From Ornithinibacillus californiensis (GTDB taxonomy: Bacteria > Bacillota > Bacilli > Bacillales > Amphibacillaceae), in the NCBI RefSeq assembly GCF_001038485.1, contig NZ_LDUE01000036.1, forward strand, positions 78,990-142,989: a stretch of 64,000 nucleotides of DNA. The letters run 5' to 3'. Below are positions 34,244 through 43,053 of this stretch, one piece after another. The notes beneath the pieces were generated by a model, which saw only the letters and a program-made list of their open reading frames with translations, was not told the origin of the DNA and searched no databases. Made by a program: the position numbers and the translations under genes. Position 1 is the stretch's first letter. Every line of letters starts with the position of its first letter.

Positions 34244-34666
34244 ATGGCTGAAATAGCAAACTGTACAAGATGTGGCAATGTATTCGTGAAGGAACTACGA
34301 GATATTTGTCGTGATTGTTATAAAGAAGAAGAAGCTGCTTTTAAAAAAGTGTACGAGTTTCTAAAGCAGCAGAAGAATAGACAAGCAACGTTAATTGAAG
34401 TGGTGGAGGCAACTGGTGTAGACGAGACGCAAGTTACAAAGTTTATTAAGGAAAAAAGATTGCGAACTTCCATGTTTCCTAAATTAGGTTATCCTTGCGA
34501 GAGATGTGGAACAATAATTGCAACGGGTAAGCTATGTTTAAACTGTTCAGACGAGATACATAATGAATTAAATAAACTAGAAGAAATTGAGAAAGTTGCA
34601 GAACGGAATAAGGAAAAGAAACCTAAGCCTAATACTTATTATGCAATTAATAAACATCGAAGATAA
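34244..34666 (+). CDS. yvyF: Flagellar-operon protein YvyF (TIGR03826 type)
   Basis: 140 residues from the ATG at 34244 with AAGGGG at eight bases; the ATG at 34238 is too close. N-terminal zinc knuckle (CTRCGN, CRDC), a helical region resembling a winged helix (TLIEVVEATGVDETQVTKFI), and a second Cys set (CERCGT, CLNC). It always accompanies flgM/flgN in Bacilli and may regulate flagellar genes, but its role is not established. Confidence 0.9.
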   Translation: MAEIANCTRCGNVFVKELRDICRDCYKEEEAAFKKVYEFLKQQKNRQATLIEVVEATGVDETQVTKFIKEKRLRTSMFPKLGYPCERCGTIIATGKLCLNCSDEIHNELNKLEEIEKVAERNKEKKPKPNTYYAINKHRR

Positions 34667-34669
34667 CTC

Positions 34670-34696
34670 TTCATATAATTCAAATCGTGCCGATAT
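34670..34696 (+). promoter_or_regulatory. SigD-type promoter of flgM
   Basis: GCCGATAT at 34689-34696 is an excellent SigD -10. At 15 bases upstream the -35 position reads TTCA rather than TAAA. flgM has a SigD promoter in B. subtilis, which supports the call. Confidence 0.6.
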
Positions 34697-34738
34697 TAAT
34701 AGTAGGAAAATTGTTCGGAAATTTAATGAGGTGATCTG

Positions 34739-35002
34739 ATGAAAATAAATGGACCGAATCAAACGAATTTTAATCCATATAAAAATCAAATTCAAAAAAA
34801 CATGGATATGAAAAAAGCTACAAAACAACAAGACCAATTGGAGATATCATCGCAGGCGATTCAATTACAGGAGAATACGAAGGTCAATGCAAAACGTGAA
34901 GCATATGTTCAAGAAATAAAAAGTCGTGTTGAATCAGGTGAATACGTAATTAATCATGAAAAAACTGCCGAGAAAATGATCGAGTTTTGGTCGAAGCAAT
35001 AA
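34739..35002 (+). CDS. flgM: Anti-sigma factor FlgM
   Basis: 87 residues. It binds and inhibits SigD (FliA) until hook completion. MKINGPNQTNFNPY is the conserved start, and the C-terminal half (REAYVQEIKSRVESGEYVIN, EKTAEKMIEFW) is the SigD-binding region. GAGGTGATCTG precedes the ATG. First of the flgM-flgN-flgK-flgL series, with a SigD-like promoter just upstream. Confidence 0.95.
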   Translation: MKINGPNQTNFNPYKNQIQKNMDMKKATKQQDQLEISSQAIQLQENTKVNAKREAYVQEIKSRVESGEYVINHEKTAEKMIEFWSKQ

Positions 35003-35017
35003 GAGGAGGACGTATTG

Positions 35018-35506
35018 ATGTCCGTGCAAGCAATTATTGAAAAACTAGATAAGCTCACAACAATTCATGAACAGCTTTTAGCGGTGTCTCACGAAAAAAC
35101 TGCCGTTGTTAAAGAAGGTAATGTGGAGAAACTACAATCCGTCTTAATTAAGGAACGTAAACTAGTTCAACAATTAGATCAAGCGGAAGAAAAGCGTCAG
35201 CAAGAGGTGGCGTTGTGGTTTTCCTATCATGGGGATCCAAAAGAAGAGGCTACGGTTACGAATTTACTGAATCATACTGAGTCGGAAGCGGAAAAGAAGG
35301 CATTAGAAAATAGTGTTGTACGGTTAACGGAATTTATCGTCAAACTGAAGCAACAGGAACAATTAAATATGGCATTGATACAGCAATCCATGCAATTTGT
35401 TCAACTATCTATTGATCTGCTTAGCCCTTCCTTAAAGAATATGAATTATGGCAAGGACAATGACAAACCAGCTATCAATCGTTCGGTATTTGATTCGAAG
35501 GCTTAA
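35018..35506 (+). CDS. flgN: Flagellar chaperone FlgN
   Basis: 162 residues from the ATG at 35018 (AGAGGAGG at eight bases). An all-helical export chaperone for the hook-junction proteins FlgK and FlgL, whose genes follow. Typical features are the N-terminal coiled coil (AIIEKLDKLTTIHEQLLAVS) and the helix ending in Gln-rich QEQLNMALIQQSMQFVQ. Confidence 0.92.
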   Translation: MSVQAIIEKLDKLTTIHEQLLAVSHEKTAVVKEGNVEKLQSVLIKERKLVQQLDQAEEKRQQEVALWFSYHGDPKEEATVTNLLNHTESEAEKKALENSVVRLTEFIVKLKQQEQLNMALIQQSMQFVQLSIDLLSPSLKNMNYGKDNDKPAINRSVFDSKA

Positions 35507-35530
35507 AAAAGGTAGAGAAGGAGAAACAAT

Positions 35531-37033
35531 ATGAGTACATTTCACGGCTTGGAGATGGCGAAACGAGCGCTATATACACAACAATCTGCTTTATATACAA
35601 CTGGTCATAATATTTCTAATGCGAATACGGAGGGCTATTCAAGACAGCGTGTCAACTTTGAAACCCTTCCAGCATATCCAACCGGCTCGCGAAACCGTCC
35701 ACAAATACCTGGACAATTAGGTCAAGGTGTTCAAGCTGGATCAGTGGAGCGTATTCGTGATAGTTTTCTAGACTTACAGTATCGTGCCGAGAATAGTAAG
35801 GCGGGGTATTGGGAAACGATGTCTGAATCACTTTATCGCATGGAAAGTCTATTAAATGAACCATCCGATAGTGGGTTAGCAAATACAATGGACAAGTTTT
35901 GGCAGTCTCTACAGGATTTAGCAGTGAATCCGGAAAACACAGGGGCAAGGTCAGTTGTTGTTCAGCGTGGTTTAGCAGTTGCAGATACGTTTAATTATTT
36001 AACTGGTAATCTAAAGTCCATGCAGAAAGATATTGGTAAACAAGTAGAAGTAACCGTAAAAGATGCTAATTCATTAATAAGACAGATTGATAGAATCAAT
36101 AATCAAATCAAAGAATTAGAGCCACACGGTTATTTGCCGAACGATTTGTATGATGAAAGAGATCGATTGGTTGATGAATTATCAGGAATTGTGAATATAA
36201 AAGTTCACCGAGTTGAAAGTGCAGATAGTGCGCTCGATATCGCTGGTGGACTAACTAGGATTGAACTTGTTGATGATAGTGGAGCAGTAATTACGAATTT
36301 AGTTGATCCAGAATCTGATGGAGCTACTTATCAGGAATTCTCTTTCCAAGACACAGGTAGTGATATAACAGTAAAAATTGCTGGTGGAGATTTTAAAGTT
36401 TCTTCAAACAGTGGTTCACTAAGCTCTTTGTTAGAGGTCTACGGTAATGGTGCTACTACGGATGAACAAAAAGTTAATTTTAAAGATATGATTGCAAATA
36501 TAGAGCTAATGGCACAGGAATTTGTCGAGGAGTTTAATTCTGTTCATAATGTTGATGGTTATACTCTATATGGTGAAAAACCTGAAGCTGATTTTGAGTT
36601 TTTTAGCATCGATGAAGATACTGGAGAAGTCTCAGTTTCTCAGGATATTATTGATGATAATGGATTAATAGCCGCAAGTGGCAACGGTAACAGTGGAAAT
36701 GGCGAAAACGCCTTAAAGTTAGCTGATGTCATGGATAAGGAACTAGCAACTAACCCATTTAATAATGGAGCAACTATAAAGAGCTTCTATGAGGGAGTCA
36801 TCGGTGGTTTAGGAGTGGCTACTCAGGAATCAAATCGGATGGCTAATAATACGTCTGTGCTTCGTTCGCAAGTCCAAGAGCAGAGAATGTCAGTAAGCTC
36901 TGTTTCACTGGATGAAGAAATGACGAATATGATTAAATTCCAGCATGCATACAACGCTGCAGCTAGAAACATGACAGCAGTGGATGAAATTCTAGACCGT
37001 ATCATTAACAATATGGGAATTGTAGGAAGGTAG
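35531..37033 (+). CDS. flgK: Hook-associated protein 1, FlgK
   Basis: 500 residues. First hook-filament junction protein. The N-terminal rod/hook signature MAKRALYTQQSALYTTGHNI and SNANTEGYSRQRV, and the C-terminal VSLDEEMTNMIKFQHAYNAA then ARNMTAVDEILDRIINNMG, form the coiled D0/D1 domain; the middle is a variable acidic beta domain. AGAAGGAG precedes the ATG. flgL follows after ten bases. Confidence 0.96.
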   Translation: MSTFHGLEMAKRALYTQQSALYTTGHNISNANTEGYSRQRVNFETLPAYPTGSRNRPQIPGQLGQGVQAGSVERIRDSFLDLQYRAENSKAGYWETMSESLYRMESLLNEPSDSGLANTMDKFWQSLQDLAVNPENTGARSVVVQRGLAVADTFNYLTGNLKSMQKDIGKQVEVTVKDANSLIRQIDRINNQIKELEPHGYLPNDLYDERDRLVDELSGIVNIKVHRVESADSALDIAGGLTRIELVDDSGAVITNLVDPESDGATYQEFSFQDTGSDITVKIAGGDFKVSSNSGSLSSLLEVYGNGATTDEQKVNFKDMIANIELMAQEFVEEFNSVHNVDGYTLYGEKPEADFEFFSIDEDTGEVSVSQDIIDDNGLIAASGNGNSGNGENALKLADVMDKELATNPFNNGATIKSFYEGVIGGLGVATQESNRMANNTSVLRSQVQEQRMSVSSVSLDEEMTNMIKFQHAYNAAARNMTAVDEILDRIINNMGIVGR

Positions 37034-37043
37034 GTTTTAATAC

Positions 37044-37943
37044 ATGCGAGTAACACAATCAATGTTATCCAATAATATGCTACGCAATCTTTCCAAGAGT
37101 TACGATAACATGGGTACGTATATGGACCAATTAAACACTGGTAAAAAAATCAACCGCCCTTCTGACGATCCCGTTGTTGCTGTAAAAGGGATGGACTATC
37201 GTAGCCAGTTATTACAGGTGGAACAATATCAGCGTAATACGAATGAAGTGCACAATTGGATGGATAATACTGATGATGCACTTGATCAAGCAACCAAGGC
37301 TTTACAGCGTATCCGTGAACTAGCTGTTCAAGCGAGTAATGATACGTATGATGATTCAGAAAGAAAGAATATCAAAGAGGAAATTGAGCAATTAAAAGAG
37401 CATCTAGTAGATATTGCAAACACAAATGTAAATGGGAAGTATATTTTTAATGGTACGAATACAGATGTACAACCTATTACGAAACCAATAACGGATGAGA
37501 CAGGAAATATCGATCCTGAAAAACTTAAAATAGATTCCAGTCCCGTTAATATAGAAGTTTCCAAAGGAATTGAACTAAAAGCTAATGTAGATGCAACTGG
37601 GATATTTGGGGAAACATCATTTGTAAATATCCAGCAGTTAATCAAAGATTTAGATGATGGAAACCAAGAAGGTATTGAAGCTAGTCTTGCTGCAATTGAT
37701 GACAACATCGATAATGTCTTAAATGCCCGTGCAGACCTTGGAGCAAGAATGAACCGACTAGATCTAATCGAAAACCGTCTAGGCTCCCAAGAAATCTCTG
37801 CTACACAAATGATGTCTAAGAACGAAGACATTGATTATGAAGAAGTTATTACGCAATTAATCACACAAGAAAGTATTCATCGTGCAGCACTTTCTACTGG
37901 ATCTAGAATCATACAACCGACATTAGTAGATTTTCTACGGTAA
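37044..37943 (+). CDS. flgL: Hook-associated protein 3, FlgL
   Basis: 299 residues. Second hook-filament junction protein, flagellin-like at both ends: MRVTQSMLSNNMLRNLSKSY, LNTGKKINRPSDDPV and, near the C-terminus, ARADLGARMNRLDLIENRL. The central domain is short. It is followed by a terminator, so yviE onwards may be a separate transcript. Confidence 0.95.
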   Translation: MRVTQSMLSNNMLRNLSKSYDNMGTYMDQLNTGKKINRPSDDPVVAVKGMDYRSQLLQVEQYQRNTNEVHNWMDNTDDALDQATKALQRIRELAVQASNDTYDDSERKNIKEEIEQLKEHLVDIANTNVNGKYIFNGTNTDVQPITKPITDETGNIDPEKLKIDSSPVNIEVSKGIELKANVDATGIFGETSFVNIQQLIKDLDDGNQEGIEASLAAIDDNIDNVLNARADLGARMNRLDLIENRLGSQEISATQMMSKNEDIDYEEVITQLITQESIHRAALSTGSRIIQPTLVDFLR

Positions 37944-37947
37944 TTGG

Positions 37948-37979
37948 AACCCTAGCCCGAATAAGGGTTAAGGGTTTTT
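37948..37979 (+). terminator. Terminator after flgL
   Basis: AACCCT pairs with AGGGTT, with an inner CCC/GGG, followed by TTTTT. Confidence 0.65.
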
Positions 37980-38012
37980 ACTTTTTGACGATACTTATGA
38001 TGAAAGAGGGGG

Positions 38013-38591
38013 ATGGAATTGGAATTACCTCAAATACGGATACAATCGCAAATGGCTAAAATCAGCGTCTCAACACAATCTGCTAAACAAGAAATAAGGC
38101 AGCCTAAAGCCGATTTATCGATACAACAACCACATGCAGAAATAACGATGAGGACAACCCCCTCGAAATTAACAATAGATCAAACGCAAGCATGGGAAGC
38201 TATGAATCTTAAATCTGCGAAACGTTCCATAGAAGAATTTGCGCAACAAGGTAAACAATTTGTTTCAGAGGGGACGGCTAGAAGAGCATCCCAAGGTACT
38301 GAATTAATGAAGATAGAAAATAAGGGAAACCCTATAGCAAGCCAAGCAATACAAAATGGTCACAAACCTCAAAAAGCATTAGGAATTAAGTTTATTCCAT
38401 CGGCATTCGCTGTAAAAATAAATTATCAACCATCTGAATTAACCATTGATGCAAAACCAAATAAACCAATTATAGAAGCGCGTGCTAATAAACCTGAGAT
38501 AAATTACATTCCAGGATCAGTAGATATCTCGTTAGGGCAACACCAGAATTTAGAGATAGACTTTGTGAATCTTTTTCCAAGTGATAAATAA
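38013..38591 (+). CDS. yviE: YviE-like flagellar-locus protein (DUF6470 type)
   Basis: 192 residues from ATG, or 190 from TTG at 38019, which is better spaced from AGAGGGGG. The N-terminus LPQIRIQSQMAKISVS and repeated short beta-like segments of the type IEARANKPEINY and LTIDAKPNKPIIE suggest a repetitive beta structure. It sits between flgL and fliW as in B. subtilis yviE. Function unknown. Confidence 0.85.
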   Translation: MELELPQIRIQSQMAKISVSTQSAKQEIRQPKADLSIQQPHAEITMRTTPSKLTIDQTQAWEAMNLKSAKRSIEEFAQQGKQFVSEGTARRASQGTELMKIENKGNPIASQAIQNGHKPQKALGIKFIPSAFAVKINYQPSELTIDAKPNKPIIEARANKPEINYIPGSVDISLGQHQNLEIDFVNLFPSDK

Positions 38592-38606
38592 GAAAGGGTG
38601 ACTGAA

Positions 38607-39050
38607 TTGAATATAGTAACTAAATATTTGGGTGACATAACAATTGAAGATGGTCAGGTTATCAATTTTCCATCCGGTATTCCGGGCTTTCTAGAAGAAA
38701 AGGAATTTGTATTATTAAATATACCAGGTAATCCTGTTTTTCAGTTTTTGCAATCGATCCACTCTAGTGATTTAGCTTTTATTGTTACTAATCCCTATCA
38801 TTTTTACACGGACTATACGGTTAAATTAGATGATTCTACAATAGAATCTCTACAGATTGAAAGTGAAAAAGATGTGTTAATAGCAACAATCGTAACTCTG
38901 AAAGAACCATTTGATGCTAGTACGATTAATCTGAAGGCGCCAATCATCATTAATCAGAAAAAGATGCTCGGTAAGCAATTTATTCTTAACTCTGATGACT
39001 ATGAAAGTAAAGCTTCCATTAAACCAGCTGTCACTCGGGAAGGAGTGTAG
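38607..39050 (+). CDS. fliW: Flagellar assembly factor FliW
   Basis: 147 residues from the TTG at 38607 (GAAAGGGTG upstream); GTG at 38598 lies within that site. Conserved [38 protein letters not shown] and LKAPIIIN. FliW binds flagellin and, when free, antagonises CsrA, setting flagellin homeostasis. Its stop overlaps the csrA region by a few bases. Its flagellin partner is not encoded next to csrA here. Confidence 0.93.
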   Translation: MNIVTKYLGDITIEDGQVINFPSGIPGFLEEKEFVLLNIPGNPVFQFLQSIHSSDLAFIVTNPYHFYTDYTVKLDDSTIESLQIESEKDVLIATIVTLKEPFDASTINLKAPIIINQKKMLGKQFILNSDDYESKASIKPAVTREGV

Positions 39051-39052
39051 TG

Positions 39053-39277
39053 ATGCTTGTTCTTACACGAAAACTCAATGACGCGATTCAAATTGGTGAT
39101 GATATTGAAATTAAAGTCTTAGCTATTGAAGGAGATCAAATTAAATTAGGTATTGCTGCTCCAAAGAATATAGAAATTTATCGTAAGGAAATATACTTAG
39201 ATATACAAAATCAAAATAATGAAGCTGCTAATATTTCTGCTGACTTAATAAAATTACTCAGTCAGAAAGACGATTAA
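39053..39277 (+). CDS. csrA: Carbon storage regulator CsrA
   Basis: 74 residues from the ATG at 39053 with GGAAGGAG upstream. RNA-binding translational repressor; in B. subtilis it represses hag. Characteristic [39 protein letters not shown] and EIYRKEIY. Translationally coupled to fliW. It is followed directly by flaG, not by hag. Confidence 0.96.
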   Translation: MLVLTRKLNDAIQIGDDIEIKVLAIEGDQIKLGIAAPKNIEIYRKEIYLDIQNQNNEAANISADLIKLLSQKDD

Positions 39278-39289
39278 TTAGATAATAGT

Positions 39290-39316
39290 TAACTATTTGT
39301 TGTTTTAATCCGATAT
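39290..39316 (+). promoter_or_regulatory. SigD-like promoter between csrA and flaG
   Basis: TAAC (39290-39293), 15-base spacer, then TCCGATAT (39309-39316), compared with TAAA-N15-GCCGATAT. In B. subtilis hag and its SigD promoter occupy this position, so this could be the flaG promoter or a relic of the hag promoter. Confidence 0.5.
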
Positions 39317-39349
39317 AAATAAAAACATGTTTGTAAGGAGTTGCAGGGG

Positions 39350-39703
39350 ATGCAAGTAGAGTCTGTATCAGTTGGAACACAATCCTTGCAAAACAGTCAA
39401 TACAACAATAGACAAGCAGCAGAAGTAAGAACTGTTGTGCAAGAAAATCAACCAAAGAAAGAGAATCATAGAGAACCTTCCATAAAACAAGTAGAAACAG
39501 CAGTTGAGAAGTTAAATAATTTTGTTGAACCAATACGTACTAACCTTAAATTTCAACTACATGAAGAACTGAATGAATATTACGTTACCGTAGTGAATCC
39601 GAATACGAACGAGGTAATCAAAGAAATCCCATCTAAAAAAATACTAGATATGTATGCTGCGATGGCAGACTATATGGGATTCTTAATCGACAAGAAGATA
39701 TAA
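39350..39703 (+). CDS. flaG: FlaG-family protein (YvyC)
   Basis: 117 residues from the ATG at 39350. The disordered Gln/Glu-rich N-terminus leads into the conserved FlaG domain (LKFQLHEELNEYYVTVVNPN, EVIKEIPSKKILDMYAAMAD, MGFLIDKK). It is implicated in filament length or filament-cap function. GGAG lies nine bases before the ATG. It precedes fliD by 13 bases. Confidence 0.92.
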   Translation: MQVESVSVGTQSLQNSQYNNRQAAEVRTVVQENQPKKENHREPSIKQVETAVEKLNNFVEPIRTNLKFQLHEELNEYYVTVVNPNTNEVIKEIPSKKILDMYAAMADYMGFLIDKKI

Positions 39704-39716
39704 GAGGTGATTCGAA

Positions 39717-41270
39717 ATGGATATGCGTATCGGTGGTTTGGCTTCCGGTATTAATACCGATGAAATCATTCAGAAATTAATGAATGCGGAAAGAATGCCA
39801 TTAGATCGGATGGCCCAAGACCGTACATTACTTGAATGGCAACGCGATGGATATCGTGAAATCTATCAAAAGCTTTATGAAATGGATAATGATTTAATTT
39901 TAGATATGAAGATGAGTAGTACGTATAACTCTAAGTCTGTTAGTTCTACCATGGATAGTGCTGTAACCGCCACAGCATCATCAAGTACAGCTGAGGGTTC
40001 ATACTCAATAAAAGTTACACAATTAGCTTCTCCTGCAATAAATATTAGTGAGCCAATAGACTTTGATGCTTCAAAGTCATTGGATAGTCAATCTGAGGTA
40101 ACTAGTAGAGATTTTACCTATTACGTTTACCAAGATGCAACAGATACGGAAGCGGCAGGAATGCGAGCCGTTGAAGTCGATGTGAAAGCAGGAGACTCAC
40201 TAAAAGATGTACTTAAAAAAATTAATGATCAAGGTCATATTCGTGCTTTCTACGATGAGACTTCTAAAAGGGTTATATTAGAAACTAATAAGACAGGAAA
40301 TTACAATACTGACTCAAATGTTTTTAATGGAAATGAAATAGGATTTGATAGTAATTCGTTTTTCGCTACTGAACTTGGAATGACTTTGCAGAAAATAGAC
40401 GATGGCACCGGTGAAATGATAGGTGGAGAAAATGGCGGAACTAATGCAAAATTCATCTACAATAATAGTGGTGTTACTTTAGAATCTAAATCTAATACTT
40501 ACACTATGAACGGTGTGAATTTTGAATTTAAAAATGTAACTGGCGATAAAAATGCTACACTTTCTGTAAGCACCAACGTCAATGACGCATTCGACTCCAT
40601 TATGAAGTTCGTCGACAAATATAATGAAATTGTCGATATGATCAATACTTCTCAAACAGAAGAACGTTATCGTGATTATAAGCCATTGACTGATGTACAA
40701 AAAGAAGAGATGGATGAAAAGCAGGTTGAGCTCTGGGAAGAGAGAGCAAAGAGTGGTATTCTACGTGGTGATTCCATTTTAACATCTGCCATTTTTGATT
40801 TAAGACAGACCTGGTATAAGAAGGTTGAAACCGGGGGCTCTATTACTTCATTAACACAGATAGGTATTTCAACTACCGCAGATTATATGAACGGCGGAAA
40901 GTTAAAAGTAGACGAGGAAGAACTTAAAAATGCTTTAAGAGAAAATCCAGATGAAGTATATAAGTTATTTTCCAACTCAACAGAATCAAAGACTGACCCA
41001 AGCCGTGGATTAATAAACCGTCTCGAAGACTCTATCGAATCAACAATGAAACGCATAGAGGAACGGGCAGGTAAAACAACAAGTACACTTGATAACTACA
41101 CACTAGGAAAACGAATTAAGGATTTAGATACGAGAATATCAGATTTTGAGGATCGTCTAGTACGAATTGAGAATCGCTACTGGGGTCAATTCAGTGCTAT
41201 GGAACAAGCAATTTCTCGTTTGAACAATCAGTCTGCTCAATTGTTATCACAATTCGGCGGCGGAATGTAG
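39717..41270 (+). CDS. fliD: Flagellar filament cap protein FliD
   Basis: 517 residues. Caps the filament and promotes flagellin polymerisation. N-terminal MRIGGLASGINTDEIIQKLM and ERMPLDRMAQDRTLLEWQRD, the central repeated domains, and the C-terminal coiled coil (LDTRISDFEDRLVRIENRYW, FSAMEQAISRLNNQS). AGAGGTGATTCG precedes the ATG. fliS follows after 29 bases. Confidence 0.96.
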   Translation: MDMRIGGLASGINTDEIIQKLMNAERMPLDRMAQDRTLLEWQRDGYREIYQKLYEMDNDLILDMKMSSTYNSKSVSSTMDSAVTATASSSTAEGSYSIKVTQLASPAINISEPIDFDASKSLDSQSEVTSRDFTYYVYQDATDTEAAGMRAVEVDVKAGDSLKDVLKKINDQGHIRAFYDETSKRVILETNKTGNYNTDSNVFNGNEIGFDSNSFFATELGMTLQKIDDGTGEMIGGENGGTNAKFIYNNSGVTLESKSNTYTMNGVNFEFKNVTGDKNATLSVSTNVNDAFDSIMKFVDKYNEIVDMINTSQTEERYRDYKPLTDVQKEEMDEKQVELWEERAKSGILRGDSILTSAIFDLRQTWYKKVETGGSITSLTQIGISTTADYMNGGKLKVDEEELKNALRENPDEVYKLFSNSTESKTDPSRGLINRLEDSIESTMKRIEERAGKTTSTLDNYTLGKRIKDLDTRISDFEDRLVRIENRYWGQFSAMEQAISRLNNQSAQLLSQFGGGM

Positions 41271-41299
41271 TCCAATAATTCATAAAGGAGTTTTACCTT

Positions 41300-41701
41300 A
41301 TGGCTTTAAATAAACCATATCAAGCATATCAGAATAATGCTGTTAACACTGCTACTGGCGGTGAATTAACACTTATGTTATATAACGGATGCATCAAATT
41401 TATTAAACAAGCAATGAAAGATATAAAAGAAAATAAGATTGAAGCAAAAAATACCAATATCCAAAAGGCACAACGGATTATTCAGGAATTAATGATCACA
41501 TTGGACCAAGAAGTTGAAATTTCTAACCAGATTATGCCTTTATATGATTACATGCATCATCGCCTCATGGAAGCCAACTTGAAGAACGATATAACAATTT
41601 TAGAGGAAGTGGAAGGTTTTGTCGTCGAATTTAGAGATACTTGGAAACAAGTCATTCTAAAAACAAGACAAAAACAGTATGCGCAAGGTGAACATGTATA
41701 A
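41300..41701 (+). CDS. fliS: Flagellin export chaperone FliS
   Basis: 133 residues. Helical chaperone that keeps flagellin unfolded for export. YQAYQNNAVNTATGGELTLM and LYNGCIKFIKQAM are diagnostic. One-base overlap with fliT (TAATGA). Confidence 0.96.
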   Translation: MALNKPYQAYQNNAVNTATGGELTLMLYNGCIKFIKQAMKDIKENKIEAKNTNIQKAQRIIQELMITLDQEVEISNQIMPLYDYMHHRLMEANLKNDITILEEVEGFVVEFRDTWKQVILKTRQKQYAQGEHV

Positions 41702-42054
41702 TGAATCGCGTAAAGCCAATCTATGATATTACACAAAAAATGAAACAACTATTAGATGCGGACTTTTCATCAAATGATCGTCAGAATGTAATACAAGAGG
41801 TCAATTCATTATTACTTCAACGTGGCGTGTATATGGAAGAGGCAAAGGAACCATATTCTACAGAAGAATTAGAAATGGGAAAAGAACTACTTCCATTAAA
41901 TACAGAAGTCCAACAAAAATTAGATAGCCTATTTCAAGGTTTGAAAAATGAAATGAAACAAGTGAAGAAACAAAAGAATTCCAATCGTAAATATACTAAT
42001 CCATATGACAAGGTGCAGACCATTGATGGGATGTTTATGGATAAACGTAAATAA
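41701..42054 (+). CDS. fliT: FliT-like flagellar protein
   Basis: 117 residues, charged and helical. Assigned from position directly after fliS and from size, with weak sequence signature (IYDITQKMKQLL, VNSLLLQRGVYMEEAKEP). FliT is the export chaperone of FliD. The C-terminus is Lys-rich (NRKYTNPYDKVQTIDGMFMD). A terminator follows. Confidence 0.82.
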   Translation: MNRVKPIYDITQKMKQLLDADFSSNDRQNVIQEVNSLLLQRGVYMEEAKEPYSTEELEMGKELLPLNTEVQQKLDSLFQGLKNEMKQVKKQKNSNRKYTNPYDKVQTIDGMFMDKRK

Positions 42055-42062
42055 TAGAGTAG

Positions 42063-42094
42063 CTTCTAGAGGGAAAACTTCTAGAAGTTTTTTT
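42063..42094 (+). terminator. Terminator of the flagellar cluster
   Basis: CTTCTAGA (42063-42070) pairs with TCTAGAAG (42080-42087) and is followed by seven T. Confidence 0.9.
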
Positions 42095-42188
42095 ATTAAT
42101 TCTTTGTAAAGGCTGTGTAAACCGCATGACGTCAAGGAGATTAAGGGTTTTCGAGTTTTTTAGACTAATAAGTTTACAATTTGGACAT

Positions 42189-42214
42189 GTTTAGGCAGGA
42201 ATTTTACTGGGAAA
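42189..42214 (+). promoter_or_regulatory. SigB-type promoter of hpf
   Basis: GTTTAG, 14-base spacer, GGGAAA, compared with the SigB consensus GTTTAA-N12-15-GGGWAW. yvyD/hpf is a SigB and SigH target in B. subtilis. A SigA-like TATAAT at 42220-42225 may add basal expression. Confidence 0.6.
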
Positions 42215-42256
42215 TATAGTATAATATATACAAAGGTAGAAAAGGAGTGACACTTT

Positions 42257-42808
42257 ATGAAATTCAACATTCGTGGTGAAAATCTTACAGTTACAGAAGC
42301 AATTAGGGAGTATGTCGAGAAGAAGGTTGGTAAACTTGAAAAGTATTTTGAAAGCCCTTTAACTTCCGATGTACATGTGAATTTAAGTGTCTATAATAAC
42401 AAGCAGCGTATCGAGGTTACGATACCGATGACCAACCTACTCTTGAGAGCCGAAGAAGAACATCTTGATCTGTATGCAGCAATTGATTTAGTAATTGATA
42501 AATTAGAACGACAAATTCGTAAATATAAAACAAAAGTAAATCGTAAATTCCGTCAAAATGGAAGTCCTAAATTCGTTACTTCTAGTTTGGCAGAAGTGAT
42601 TGATGAAGTAGAAGAATCTGAGGAAGAAATTGAAATCGTAAGAACAAAACGATTCGACCTAAAACCAATGGATTCTGAAGAAGCAGTTTTACAAATGGAT
42701 ATGTTAGGGCATGCGTTCTATGTTTTCCAAAACGCAGCATCTGGAGATACTAACGTAGTGTACCGTCGTAAAGATGGTAAATATGGCTTGATTGAACCAA
42801 ATAATTAA
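42257..42808 (+). CDS. hpf: Ribosome hibernation-promoting factor, long form
   Basis: 183 residues. The N-terminal RaiA/YfiA domain (MKFNIRGENLTVTEAIREYV, KVGKLEKYFE) binds in the 30S decoding region. The C-terminal domain (about 125-183, RFDLKPMDSEEAVLQMDMLG, NVVYRRKDGKYGLIEP) dimerises to join two 70S ribosomes into 100S particles. The length identifies the long form. It stands between the flagellar cluster and secA as in B. subtilis (yvyD). Confidence 0.96.
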   Translation: MKFNIRGENLTVTEAIREYVEKKVGKLEKYFESPLTSDVHVNLSVYNNKQRIEVTIPMTNLLLRAEEEHLDLYAAIDLVIDKLERQIRKYKTKVNRKFRQNGSPKFVTSSLAEVIDEVEESEEEIEIVRTKRFDLKPMDSEEAVLQMDMLGHAFYVFQNAASGDTNVVYRRKDGKYGLIEPNN

Positions 42809-42820
42809 TTAGTGCTTACT

Positions 42821-42856
42821 GGCGATCTCAACAACGGGATCGCCTTTGATATTTTT
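42821..42856 (+). terminator. Terminator after hpf
   Basis: GGCGATC pairs with GATCGCC around a ten-base loop, followed by TTTGATATTTTTT. Confidence 0.8.
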
Positions 42857-43053
42857 TCTAAAAGTATTCTTCTACATAGTGATGTAGTTGGCATATGGAA
42901 TTAAGTAGTGTTATTATTTAGTATATAATAATGAAGATACATAAATAGAAATTGAAGAATATAGGTAGTGAACTTATTAATATGAGTTAGATGAAATAAC
43001 CATCTTTACTTATACATTATTATTGTTTCACTACAGGATTGAGGAGCGTAACG

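Noticed and set aside
39278..39349. Decayed hag pseudogene between csrA and flaG
   Set aside because: Only 72 bases are present and no flagellin-like codons can be found in any frame; only a promoter-like remnant remains.
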